A stretch of DNA of 64,000 nt from GWE2-42-39 sp963662895 (GCA_963662895.1 OY759981.1:62001-126000), one strand, 5' to 3'. Counted from the stretch's first letter, positions 27,417-36,189 are shown. Notes: generated from the letters alone by a model not told the origin. Numbers and translations are program-made.

Positions 27417-28065
27417 AAAATTTATACCCCACCGATATGCTAACTTCAGGCCCGTCAATCGAAACCTTTTGTTCGGCAACACCGATCCCGTCGCTCACGT
27501 CCTGTGTATAGCTGCCAATGTTGTACATGAACTCAACGCCAAGGTTTACATGGCCAAACGAACGGTCGATCCCAATAACCGGGGCAAACGAATAGTCCTG
27601 TCCCTGTTGCTCGGTCGTTGCAGTTCTGTCATTCAGTTTGTTTTTTATCAGGTAGAATTGCCCCTCCACCCCCAGATAAGGTTGGAACCCGTTGAACGAA
27701 ACAGCTACCGGCGCATACAAAGCCCCCAGCCGGAACCGGGTCAAACCAATTTGCAGGCTGCTGATGGCTGAACCGGCCTCCCCTTCAACTTTTTGCTTCC
27801 AGTACGAAACGCCACCCCTTGCCCTCAGGTTATAAGGCAACGCAAAAGTAATCTCTCCACCCAGGGCAATGTCGCCGCCAAAATCATCGGTGACCTCCAT
27901 CTCTGGCAGATAGGTATCGTTCCAGTAATCCATGGAAGGCTGGTACCATCCGGCGGTAAAGTTTACACTATAAACTTCAAATTTGCTTTGCGCCTGTTCC
28001 TGCGCTCTCCCTGTTGAAGCAACCAGCAACAGCAGGAATATAACAGATATGATTGTTGTTTTCAT
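27415..28065 (-). CDS. Outer membrane beta-barrel protein
   Basis: This is a 216-residue protein with a signal peptide (MKTTIISVIFLLLLVASTGRAQ). Alternating aromatic/glycine beta-strands follow (VNFTAGWYQPSMDYW, LRARGGVSYWKQKV, FQPYLGVEGQFYLI, HVNLGVEFMYNIG), ending in a barrel-type aromatic residue (VSISVGYKF). The size suggests an eight-stranded barrel. It starts 18 bp after the lipoprotein gene at 28084-29373, so the two are co-transcribed. Function is unknown. Confidence 0.75.
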   Translation of the reverse strand: MKTTIISVIFLLLLVASTGRAQEQAQSKFEVYSVNFTAGWYQPSMDYWNDTYLPEMEVTDDFGGDIALGGEITFALPYNLRARGGVSYWKQKVEGEAGSAISSLQIGLTRFRLGALYAPVAVSFNGFQPYLGVEGQFYLIKNKLNDRTATTEQQGQDYSFAPVIGIDRSFGHVNLGVEFMYNIGSYTQDVSDGIGVAEQKVSIDGPEVSISVGYKF

Positions 28066-28083
28066 AGTTGTAGTGTTTTTAGG

Positions 28084-29373
28084 TTAGTTGCCGGAGCCGC
28101 CTTTATGATAACAACTCGGGGGGCAATGCCATCGTTCACAAGTAATGGATTTTTCAAAAGTGACTGTATTCCCTACTCTTTTATTTTCCCATCCATCATC
28201 TTTTGGATAGTTTATTTCAAGAATTTCATCTATTGTTACTACACAAATTCTCACATATGATACCAGATAACAATCATCACAAGGAGGTTCTCCGTAATCA
28301 GGGCATTCACAAACAAAATTAAAAGTTGCGGCACGGGTAGTTGCAGTACGGGAAGTTGCGGCGCTTTTTGTTGTCTCTGTATTATTTTTAACAGGAATAC
28401 AAGTTGGCTCAAAAAAACTAACTCTTCCACCAAGTTCAGTATTTTGTGAAACTGCATTTTTCATCCAAACTAAAGAAATATCATCAGGTACACCATCTGG
28501 ATATTCTACTGTTGCCTGATAACAGTATTCCTCCTGATCTGGAGATAGCTCTTCTAACCAATTAGAATCACTAAATTCTTCTGTATAATCACCTTCAATA
28601 CCAATTGAGTATGTGCTAAAATGAGTTATTTCTGCTACAGCAATGCTTCCTGTTGCATCTACTGTCGCTATTATGCCACTTTTTCCCCAGGTTAAATTAT
28701 CTTCATCGTATGACAATAGTTCCAATTCTGTCCCCGGGTCCATTTTCATGGGAAGCGGAAAAGAAGCTGTTGCATTCTGATTAAGCGTAAGACCAGATGG
28801 CTCTAAAGAAACTGTTGCTGCATTTAATAATCCTAAAGTTTTCCTGGGCGAGATATCTGGTATAGCTATTCCTTCAAGCGGTGTCATGGAAATTTCAGTC
28901 GAATTATTCAATGCCCCTTCCGGAAATATTACCTCAATCTTTTGGCTCTCATCAATGGATTCTGTGTTACCTATTGATAACGATCCTCCTGTGTCATCAA
29001 TAGTTTTTGAAATAGCCGGAGGCATAAGCCTTATTGTATTAACAGAAGAATAACTACCGGATGTGATAATAGTCGTTCCTACCGGATAACCATCTTTCTT
29101 CGCCGATATTTTAATAAGATCATCAGGAAATTCTTCAAGATAGAAAGTATATATACCGTCAGAATTTGTTGTTGCGCTTTTTTCAAGGCATGTAATTATA
29201 ACATCGGCTAAAGGCTGTGATGTTTTATCATCAACAACTTTACCGGAAACGACATAGGCGGTAATCAATTCTATCGTTTCCACATTCTTCTGGCACCCAT
29301 TCAGCAAATATGCCCCCACTGCAACGGCCAGCAAGAAGATTGCTGAGAACGTAATAATGATTGGTTTTTTCAT
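28084..29373 (-). CDS. Lipoprotein with carboxypeptidase-regulatory and ZU5-like domains and HKGGSGN tail
   Basis: This 429-residue lipoprotein (lipobox Cys27, YLLNGC) starts with a carboxypeptidase-regulatory-like fold (VSGKVVDDKTSQPLADVIIT) at about 42-110. A ZU5-like domain (SKTIDDTGGSLSI, VIFPEGALNNSTEISMTPLE) follows at about 125-260, then a Thr/Ala-rich linker (TSRTATTRAA). A cysteine-rich end (CECPDYGEPPCDDC, CERWHCPPSCYHKGGSGN) closes the protein. Its tail is shared with the lipoprotein at 26108 and the cysteine-rich peptide. Its ATG overlaps the stop of the upstream YjbH-like gene by 4 bp (ATGA), so expression is coupled. No enzyme motif is seen. Confidence 0.8.
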   Translation of the reverse strand: MKKPIIITFSAIFLLAVAVGAYLLNGCQKNVETIELITAYVVSGKVVDDKTSQPLADVIITCLEKSATTNSDGIYTFYLEEFPDDLIKISAKKDGYPVGTTIITSGSYSSVNTIRLMPPAISKTIDDTGGSLSIGNTESIDESQKIEVIFPEGALNNSTEISMTPLEGIAIPDISPRKTLGLLNAATVSLEPSGLTLNQNATASFPLPMKMDPGTELELLSYDEDNLTWGKSGIIATVDATGSIAVAEITHFSTYSIGIEGDYTEEFSDSNWLEELSPDQEEYCYQATVEYPDGVPDDISLVWMKNAVSQNTELGGRVSFFEPTCIPVKNNTETTKSAATSRTATTRAATFNFVCECPDYGEPPCDDCYLVSYVRICVVTIDEILEINYPKDDGWENKRVGNTVTFEKSITCERWHCPPSCYHKGGSGN

Positions 29374-30530
29374 TTTGTTTTCAGTATTTCATTTTTCAAA
29401 AAAAGGGGGTTAATCCAATGTTCCGAGCGGTTTTCATTGGGCCGTGTTTCGTAATACCCGCCGTAGTAAAATTCGGTGCCGGCATTGTATTCCCAGTCGA
29501 AGTATTTAGCCGGAACAAAGCGTACAGTGTGCCTCCGGTTTCGTTTAAACGGAGGCAAAGGAGTTGAAAAGTGAAAGCCGCCATTGGTATGACCATTGGT
29601 ATACGTGGCATAAAAACCCACGGTGGTTGCCCCAAAGTGACGGGTACAGTCGGCCCGGAAGCCGTAGTCATGGTTAAGGAAGCATCCAAAGCCTAAATCG
29701 AATTGCAAATCAAACTCCGGGTAATAATAGCCGGTTTTGGCAAACCATGTCAGGGTATTTAGTTCGCCGGTTATCCACTCCCCTTCGTAAAAATGGGAAC
29801 TACCGGTCAGACCTGCATTGCCCCCGATGTTCCAGTGATTGCCCGGAAACGGATGATTCATGGAGATATCAGCCCCATAACGGCTGGCATTAAAATTTCC
29901 AATGCTCGCCCGGGCAAACCAGACATGGGGTAAACGGAAATTTTGAGTAAGCGTAACAAACCCGGGACGGATAAAGTCTCCTTCGTACCCCAGGTCGTTT
30001 TTCAAGGGAAAAATAACCTGACCTGTGAAAAGCATTCCTTTCCAGAGAGAAATTTCAACAGCCGGAGCCAGGTTTAGCTGTATCTCATAAATTTGGCTGA
30101 GTAAAACGTTTTGCAGGGTAAATTGAGGATAAACCACCACATCAATTTTATTTTCAGGCGGATTACAAGGGGGAATGTCTTTCAGTTTGCTCCAGGCTTC
30201 ATTAATATCATAGGAAACAGAGATGTTTAAAGGATACTTTTCAGATGATGGTTCTATGTCAATTTTTATTTGAGGGATTCCTTTATCAAGCATAACCATT
30301 GAAACAGGAGTATGCTCAATACAGGCCAACAGCGTATCTGCAATACTGCAAATACCGGTCACATTCCAGGAGTAAATATTGTCTTCCAATGAAACGAAAA
30401 CAACACCCCCGGCTTGCGTAACCCGGACATTTTCATACCCGGCAGTAACCAATGCTTTGTTCAGCTTTTCTAAAACGGACTGGGGAAAGCAGGTTGCCGT
30501 GATCAATGAAAACAGAAGTAACAAAAGCAT
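29370..30530 (-). CDS. YjbH C-terminal-like beta-barrel protein
   Basis: This 386-residue protein resembles the C-terminal part of YjbH exopolysaccharide-associated outer membrane proteins: GGVVFVSLEDNIYSW, IAPAVEISLWKG-like barrel strands, then FHFSTPLPPFKRNRR and FDWEYNAGTEFYYGGYYETR near the end. The ATG at 30530 (MLLLLLFSLITATCFPQ) gives a clean signal peptide; a longer frame from 30653 adds 41 residues that look like another transmembrane segment and is less likely. It overlaps the tailed lipoprotein by 4 bp. It is probably the first gene of the minus-strand cluster. Confidence 0.7.
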   Translation of the reverse strand: MLLLLLFSLITATCFPQSVLEKLNKALVTAGYENVRVTQAGGVVFVSLEDNIYSWNVTGICSIADTLLACIEHTPVSMVMLDKGIPQIKIDIEPSSEKYPLNISVSYDINEAWSKLKDIPPCNPPENKIDVVVYPQFTLQNVLLSQIYEIQLNLAPAVEISLWKGMLFTGQVIFPLKNDLGYEGDFIRPGFVTLTQNFRLPHVWFARASIGNFNASRYGADISMNHPFPGNHWNIGGNAGLTGSSHFYEGEWITGELNTLTWFAKTGYYYPEFDLQFDLGFGCFLNHDYGFRADCTRHFGATTVGFYATYTNGHTNGGFHFSTPLPPFKRNRRHTVRFVPAKYFDWEYNAGTEFYYGGYYETRPNENRSEHWINPLFLKNEILKTK

Positions 30531-31259
30531 CCTTTTCAATATTGAACTCTTTGTTCGGATTTTCACAACGTATAATCTGTTCAAATAAAAAAGGTAAAAA
30601 CCTATTGACAAGAAGATACTGGTTGTCAGCAGAAAAGTCCTTATCCTCCCCACAACAGGTAAAACTTCGTGATCAGCCTTTCTGCAAGGAAACAGTAGTC
30701 ATATTGTTTTAAGTCCACGCGAAAGTCCGGGCCGGGCCTTCCGGGTGGACTATTGTTTCCAACGGGTATATCCGGGATTGTGCAACATTCGTGCAACCTG
30801 GAAAGTAATGCATTGTCCTTTCACCTGTTGCGGCGAATGGCTGGTCAATAGCTGTTGTTTTTTGGTTGCCATTTCAGTCCTGTTTCTGATTGGTTTTTTT
30901 ACGGTAAAAAGCGATATCCCACGATCGATATAAATCGCCTTGTGTTTATTGCTGCCATCCGGAGTACCCCAGAGGCAGCAAAGCATCGTTAGAGCTTCTT
31001 ATGACCTTATTGATTTCCAACCCCACTTCCCGGGTCGTATCCGGGACCTCAACAACTAATAAAACAAATTCTGCATAAAACCGGGTTAACCCTTGCCAGG
31101 CCGGTTACCGGAAGATATATATTAGATATTATTTATAATAAAGTATAACATATCTGATTATCAATGCTAAAATTCATGCAATATTTCTTAATCTATATAA
31201 AGTATATTGAATTTTCAAACTAAGTTATGAAAATTATACGATTAAGATCAAGACCTGAA
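30531..31259. other. Intergenic region without a supported gene
   Basis: This 729-bp region has two overlapping short frames (30745-30933 plus; 30750-30986 minus) with no signal or family resemblance. The part after 31100 is AT-rich. The promoter of the minus-strand cluster should lie near 30530-30700, but no good TTTG...TAnnTTTG pair was found. Confidence 0.4.
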
Positions 31260-31418
31260 TGAGGTGTTATAAAACACATTCTTCATACATATAAACATCA
31301 CGGCTTGCCCAAAGTCCCGGAGGGATAGAAGTGAAGAGTTTGATGACTTCGCCGTTTGAGGGTTTGAGGGTTTGGCGCTTCGCGTTTGATGGGCGTTGCT
31401 CCTGATCTGCCGGGGCTT

Positions 31419-31480
31419 TTTATCCCTGAAGGACATACATCAATAACCCGGGGTAAGTGAGGCACGAGCGCAACCCCGGG
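31419..31480 (+). repeat. Two-hairpin repeat unit, copy 6
   Basis: P2 (31445-31480) has the intact CCCGGGG/CCCCGGG stem. P1 is degraded here (TATCCCTGAAGGACATA). Before it is a chain of TTTGA words with GGCGCTTCGCG-type hairpins (31330-31400). Confidence 0.65.
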
Positions 31481-31501
31481 AAAAGAAACCATGCCCCTGC
31501 C

Positions 31502-31944
31502 CGCGGGAAAACGTTGATCAGCATAGATTACCTTCCCCGGGCGGAACGGTGGTACCGGTTGGAGGGGTTCGGGGCCTAAGGCCGTTTGATCCTTTGTGCT
31601 GGAAGGGTTTGACGGCCTTGCGGCCTGTTCGGGGCGGAGCGTTTGAAGGAGGTTGCTTTTTGTCCTTAGTTCTTTGAAATACTGTTTTATATACAGACTT
31701 CTGAAAAAATGCCATGAAAGGTATCCGGGAGTCAAGTTCCTCATTCACCGGCAGGTGAAAAGCAGGGATGGCTGGTCAAAGTATTCCGGGCCGGCGTTGG
31801 CGGGAGCGGTTTTTGGCGGGTCTTCAGGGATGTGTGCCTGGAAGAAAAAACCGTGAGGCGGGCGGAAGGATGACTTTGACAAGACTTTTTCTTCCTTTTG
31901 GTCGACTGCAAAAGGAAGGGCCCCGCCGGCCAGAGGCGAATAAC
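31502..31944 (+). repeat. Composite repeat R3, copy 2
   Basis: This is a near-identical copy of 22985-23400, except for about 60 bp in the middle where it has GACGGCCTTGCGGCCTGTTC instead. It flanks the radical SAM cluster on the opposite side from copy 1 and in the same orientation. Confidence 0.8.
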
Positions 31945-32007
31945 AATGAACAATGAACAATGAACATTGCCAAGTTATTAAGAGAACAAATGAAACACCG
32001 GGCACGG

Positions 32008-32115
32008 TAGTTCGTCAAAAAAGCGATGCAGTTGTATGCCCGGAAGTAATAAAATGCTGAAAAAAGCGATGTTTTGTATTTGTTTCATATACAGACTTCT
32101 GCAAAAATCTGTCAT
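32008..32115 (+). repeat. Repeat R4, copy 2
   Basis: Same block as 23533-23668, with TAGTTCGTCAAAAAAGCG and TGCTGAAAAAAGCGATGTTT. It follows R3 by about 60 bp. Confidence 0.7.
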
Positions 32116-32156
32116 TGGTAGTCCCCACCCAAAATTTATTGAGCATAATGAGGCAA

Positions 32157-32390
32157 TGACAGGAAAGGTATCTGGAAGTCAAGGCCCCAATTCACCGGAA
32201 GGTGAAAAGCAGGGTTGGCCGGTCAAAGTAGTCCGGGCCGGCGTTGGCGGGAGCGGTTTTTGGCGGGTATTCATGGAGGTGGGCCGGGAAGAAAAAACCG
32301 TGAGGCGGGAGGAAGGATGACTTTGACAAGACTTTTACTTCCTTTTGGTCGACTGCAAAAGGAAGGGCCCCGCCGGACAGAGGCGAATAA
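32157..32390 (+). repeat. Composite repeat R3, partial copy 3
   Basis: It contains only the 3' half of R3, from GGTATCTGGAAGTCAAGG to GAGGCGAATA, including the CTTCCTTTT / AAAAGGAAG hairpin. Confidence 0.75.
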
Positions 32391-32401
32391 AAAAACAATA
32401 T

Positions 32402-32565
32402 ATGGAACAGATTGCTTCTCCCGATTTCGTTCCTCATCGGGATGACAAGGATGACATGAGGGAAATGGGGCAGCAGGGCGGCTTTGCCGCCCTGCTGCCC
32501 CCCCTTTTTTAGGCGCCCCCGTTCATTGCGAGAAGGAGGCACGACGACGAAGCAATCTGTTCCAT
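32402..32565. repeat. Inverted-repeat element carrying a terminator hairpin
   Basis: The ends are perfect 17-bp inverted repeats: ATGGAACAGATTGCTTC at 32402-32418 and its complement at 32549-32565. One arm of the same element is also found alone near 18920. No transposase is encoded, so it is MITE-like. Confidence 0.7.
32467..32510 (+). terminator. Very strong hairpin with T-tract
   Basis: A perfect 16-bp stem (GGGGCAGCAGGGCGGC, loop TTT, then its complement at 32486-32501) is followed by CCC and six T. It is the strongest terminator-like structure in the window, yet no gene on the plus strand ends here. It lies inside the inverted-repeat element. Confidence 0.6.
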
Positions 32566-33014
32566 GTTTATTGTTAGTCTGTTGGGCGTAATGAAGCAAT
32601 TTCCCCGCTGACCAGATCAAAACCGACTTTGCAGAAAAAAAGAACGGTTCCTGTCGTCTTTTGATTATATGCTGATAATAAGGCAATAAGGTTGTTGAAA
32701 TTATTCGCCATTATTGCTACGAAGGTTTTTTAGCAGATAAGGTTTTCAGAATACCAGGATTATAAAATAGTTGTTCCGGCAGGAACAAAATATGGATAGA
32801 AAATCCCCCCCAATAAAAACCGGAATGCCTCAGGCATGGCATTATTGCGTACCTACGCTTGCGGGTTTGATTATTTGACCTCTGTTGCTACCCATATTCC
32901 ATTCCCCCGGAATTTTAGTCTGTATTGATGATCACTTGTGAGCATGCAAAAAATCACTTGTGTTTTTTATTTTCCGGCGATGTTCTGCTGATTATCCCTA
33001 TTTGAAGGAATCAA
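32566..33014. other. Intergenic region, no gene seen
   Basis: This stretch follows the inverted-repeat element and precedes the 3' end of the small lipoprotein gene. It contains no supported reading frame, RNA or terminator. Confidence 0.4.
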
Positions 33015-33509
33015 TCATTTTTTATGTTTTTTTAATGATGTCAAAACATCATCCGTGTATGTCTGAACAGATCCGGATGAAGGTAAACCATTGCAGGCTT
33101 CAAATACGTCAGCAGAAAACGAAACAGAAATACCGGTAGAAGGGATCTCCCATTGTTTTGCTTCACCGGGAAAGTTACATATGTGTCCTGTATTCGTATA
33201 TAAAAAATTGGATATTTTCGTAAAAGAATAGAAAAACGTACTGTCTGTTTCAGGTGAATAACTAATGAATAATGAACGTTCGCCTCTTGTGGATAACTTT
33301 TTCATTTCAGACAATGGGGTTTTTGATGCATCAAATAACAATATTTCATACATAGTAATCTTTTCAATAAGACTCATTTCCGAGTCACAAGGGCACTTGG
33401 TATATTTTAAAGGGATATCTTCATAGTCACTACAGCCTGCCCCCAGGAACAGGCAAAGTGGCAGCAGAAGCAGCAAAATTGAAAGTAGTTTTAATTTTTT
33501 TGTTTTCAT
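33015..33509 (-). CDS. Small hypothetical lipoprotein
   Basis: This 164-residue protein has a strong lipoprotein signal (LLLLLPLCLFLGAGC; Cys26). The mature part has four scattered cysteines (KCPC, HIC, EAC) and no recognised domain. It lies alone between repeat clusters. It lacks the HxGGSG tail of the proteins 3-7 kb away. Confidence 0.65.
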   Translation of the reverse strand: MKTKKLKLLSILLLLLPLCLFLGAGCSDYEDIPLKYTKCPCDSEMSLIEKITMYEILLFDASKTPLSEMKKLSTRGERSLFISYSPETDSTFFYSFTKISNFLYTNTGHICNFPGEAKQWEIPSTGISVSFSADVFEACNGLPSSGSVQTYTDDVLTSLKKHKK

Positions 33510-33956
33510 GTTACAATATTAATTGAGAGTATAACTTAGTACAGGGTACGTTTGTATTCAAGGTTAACGGGCTTACCACGCAGAAGAAAAAATAAGGACA
33601 AGTGCTATTTCTGCTACAAGGGGCATCAGGCCTGTTGTTATCCGGTAGATGTGGTAATATTTTATTTTTTACGGCCCGTATCTCACAATTTCATTCATCT
33701 TAAAAAGTTTAATATAAAATTCATTTATCCCCAGGCATAAAAAAACACCTGTTTTCCCTTTTTATGAATCGCAACTGGCAAATAGACGGGTAAAGTTACA
33801 AAATAGTTGCGAGATAAAAAGGTATTCAAATTTTTCAGAAAAGTTAAGTGGACAAAATGATTATTTGACCAACAGGATGCCGGGAAGAGGACTTACTAAT
33901 TCTTATTTAGTCCTACTTTGACAGATTTAGAATGAAGACCAATTTTTCTGATTTTT
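33510..33956. other. Intergenic region, no gene seen
   Basis: This AT-rich stretch lies upstream of the small lipoprotein gene. It probably holds that gene's promoter, but no clear consensus was found. Confidence 0.35.
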
Positions 33957-34011
33957 CACCCCGGCCCCTTCGCGTTTGATGGGCGTTGCCCTTTGTCCGA
34001 TGGAGGCTTGC

Positions 34012-34073
34012 TGTCCCTGACGGGGACATACATCAATAACCCGGGGTAAGTGAGGCACGAGCGCACCCCCGGG
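34012..34073 (+). repeat. Two-hairpin repeat unit, copy 7
   Basis: P1 is TGTCCCTGACGGGGACA (34012-34028; T-A version as in copy 4). P2 (34038-34073) has one altered base in the right arm (CACCCCCGGG). Confidence 0.7.
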
Positions 34074-34097
34074 AAAAGAAACCATGCCCCTACCCGC

Positions 34098-34503
34098 CCG
34101 CGGGAAAACGTTGATCAGCATAGATTACCTTCCCCGGGCGGAACGGTGGTACCGGTTGGAGGGGTTCGGGGCCTAAGGCCGTTTGATCCTTTGTGTTTGA
34201 ATGGCTTGACGGGTAGTGCACCTTGTCCTTAGTTCTTTGAAATACTGTTTTATATACAGACTTCTGAAAAAATGCCATGAAAGGTATCCGGGAGTCAAGG
34301 CCCCAATTCACCGGAAGGTGAAAAGCAGGGGTGGCCAGTCAAAGTAGTCCGGGCCGGCGTTGGCGGGAGCGATTTTTGGCGGGTATTTAGGGAGGTGGGC
34401 CGGGAAGAAAAAACCGGGAGGCGGGTGGAAGGATGACTTTGACAAGACTTTTACTTCCTTTTGGTCGACTGCAATAGGAAGGGCCCCGCCGGACAGAGGC
34501 GAA
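34098..34503 (+). repeat. Composite repeat R3, copy 4
   Basis: Same orientation and order as 22985-23400. The first 200 bp are almost identical to copy 1, including the TTTGAATGNNTTGACGGGTA variant, whereas copy 2 differs there. Confidence 0.8.
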
Positions 34504-34787
34504 TACAAATGAACAATGAACATTGTCAGGTTATTAAGAGAACAAATAAAACACCGGGCACGGGAGGGGTACTTTAATCTTTTGTGGAGCATATTATCTG
34601 ATTTTTTAACGCTCACTCCATCGATTTTCTAAACGCTTTTTCCCCTTAGGCGGAAACAGCCCGGGCTTTGTTTCCCCGGTTTATTCTATAACGAAACGAT
34701 GGCTCCTTACTGAACACTGAGACTGACCCCTGAACACTCTTCCGGCTCTTCTCCTCAACTTTTCAAACTGATTCGCACGGGACTCCT
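34504..34787. other. Intergenic region, no gene seen
   Basis: This region sits between repeats R3 and R4. No frame with coding character was found. Confidence 0.35.
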
Positions 34788-34911
34788 TGAAAAAAAGCGG
34801 TGCAGTTGCATGGCCAGGAATGATGAATGCTGAAAAAAGCGATGTTTTGTATTTACTTCATTTACATACTTCTGCAAAAATCTGTCATAGGCACCGAAGG
34901 GAGGAATCTCT
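34788..34911 (+). repeat. Repeat R4, copy 3
   Basis: It contains GCTGAAAAAAGCGATGTTTT and GTCATAGGCACCGAAGGGAG as in copy 1. It ends 28 bp before the aminotransferase stop codon. Confidence 0.7.
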
Positions 34912-34939
34912 TTTTTATATGTTATTTCTTTAATTCTAT

Positions 34940-36154
34940 TTACAATGCAGAAACAAATTTCTTCGGGACAAACTCTTTTATCGTTTTTCCTAGTTTTTCC
35001 ATTCCTTCCATAATTATTTTTTCCGAAGCATTTGAAAAATTCAGACGCATATTCTGTTGTCCGTCGTTATCTGTAAAAAACGACCGCCCCGGGACAAAAG
35101 CGACTTTCTTTTCAAGTGCTTTTTCAATAATTTTTTCGGTATTAAAACCTTCAGGGAAAGTCAGCCAGATAAACATGCCACCTTCAGGATTGGTATGTTT
35201 TACCTCTTCCGGGAAAAATTCGTGAATGGCCCTGATCATAGTATCTTTCTGCTTTTTGTAAACGGTTCTTACAATTTGCAAATGTTCTTCAGGCTTGTTA
35301 TCGGTTAAAAACTGAAAAATACTCCGTTGTACCAGGTTGTTCGACTGCAAATCGGATGCCTGTTTAATCCGAAGCAGTTTCGGAACCAGTGCTTCCGGGG
35401 CACAAATCCAGCCGGTCCTGATTCCCGGGGCAATCATTTTCGAAAACGAACCGCACCAGATCACCTGATCCGGCAAGTGAAAAAAAACAGGAGGATGGGC
35501 AACTCCTTCAAAACGGATTTCGTTATACGGGTCGTCTTCAATGAAGATCACACCGTGCCATTCCAGAATCATGGCAAGCTCTTTTCGTATTTCTTCGGAA
35601 TATGATATACCTGAAGGGTTTTGAAAGTTTGGTATTCCGTACAAAACACGGGCATTGGTGTTTATGATAACTTTTTCCAGTTCATTCAAATCGATACCAT
35701 CTTTAGTTAAACTTACCTGGTGAAAATCGGGGAGATAAGGCGAGAATGCCTGGATAGCCCCCAGATAGGATGGTTTTTCAAGCATCAGGGGGTCGCCGGG
35801 ATTGATAAACAGTTTCCCCAACATGTCGAGCGCCTGTTGAGAGCCATTGGTAATGATGATATTTTGCGGGTGCATATTAGTCCGGTACATTTTATTGTAC
35901 CGTTTGCAGATAAACCCGCGAAGCGGCAAATACCCCTGGCTGCCGCTGTATTGAAGCGCTTCGCTTCCTGCATTTTCCATCACTTTGTGAAACGCCTGTG
36001 ACATTTTTTCTACCGGGAAATAATCCGGATTAGGCAGTCCTCCTGCAAAAGAGATAAAATCGGGTTGTTCGGCAACGTCCAGTATCTCCCTGATAAAAGA
36101 ACGGGGAATGTTTCTGCAACTCTCTGAGATAAGGCTTTCGTAGTTAAATTTCAT
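34940..36154 (-). CDS. PLP-dependent aminotransferase (LysN/MocR-like class I fold)
   Basis: This fold-type I aminotransferase of 404 residues resembles 2-aminoadipate/branched-chain transaminases. Motifs are PDFISFAGGLPNPDYFP, QYSGSQGYLPLR, ITNGSQQALDMLGK, PNFQNPSGISYS, EDDPY and the PLP lysine in SFSKMIAPGIRTGW (K239), with the terminal arginine in NMRLNFSN. The start at 36154 (MKFNYESLIS) is preferred: a longer frame from 36184 begins within a few bases of the upstream attenuator hairpin. Two leader-peptide attenuators rich in Ile, Leu, Val and Ala precede it, which suggests control by branched-chain amino acid supply and a role in their metabolism. The exact substrate is not determined. 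Confidence 0.88.
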   Translation of the reverse strand: MKFNYESLISESCRNIPRSFIREILDVAEQPDFISFAGGLPNPDYFPVEKMSQAFHKVMENAGSEALQYSGSQGYLPLRGFICKRYNKMYRTNMHPQNIIITNGSQQALDMLGKLFINPGDPLMLEKPSYLGAIQAFSPYLPDFHQVSLTKDGIDLNELEKVIINTNARVLYGIPNFQNPSGISYSEEIRKELAMILEWHGVIFIEDDPYNEIRFEGVAHPPVFFHLPDQVIWCGSFSKMIAPGIRTGWICAPEALVPKLLRIKQASDLQSNNLVQRSIFQFLTDNKPEEHLQIVRTVYKKQKDTMIRAIHEFFPEEVKHTNPEGGMFIWLTFPEGFNTEKIIEKALEKKVAFVPGRSFFTDNDGQQNMRLNFSNASEKIIMEGMEKLGKTIKEFVPKKFVSAL

Positions 36155-36189
36155 AATCAGTATATTTAAAGTTAAAAACTGCACACAAC

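Noticed and set aside
30745..30986. Short frames on both strands in the gap before repeat cluster two
   Set aside because: They overlap each other, have no signal peptide or known motif, and no promoter or coupling supports them.
32192..32686. A 164-codon minus-strand frame
   Set aside because: It runs through a partial R3 copy and an inverted-repeat element including the terminator hairpin, so it has no coding support.
21120..34930. Possible CRISPR array because of many repeats
   Set aside because: Repeat units are long, irregular and lack uniform short spacers; no cas genes are present.
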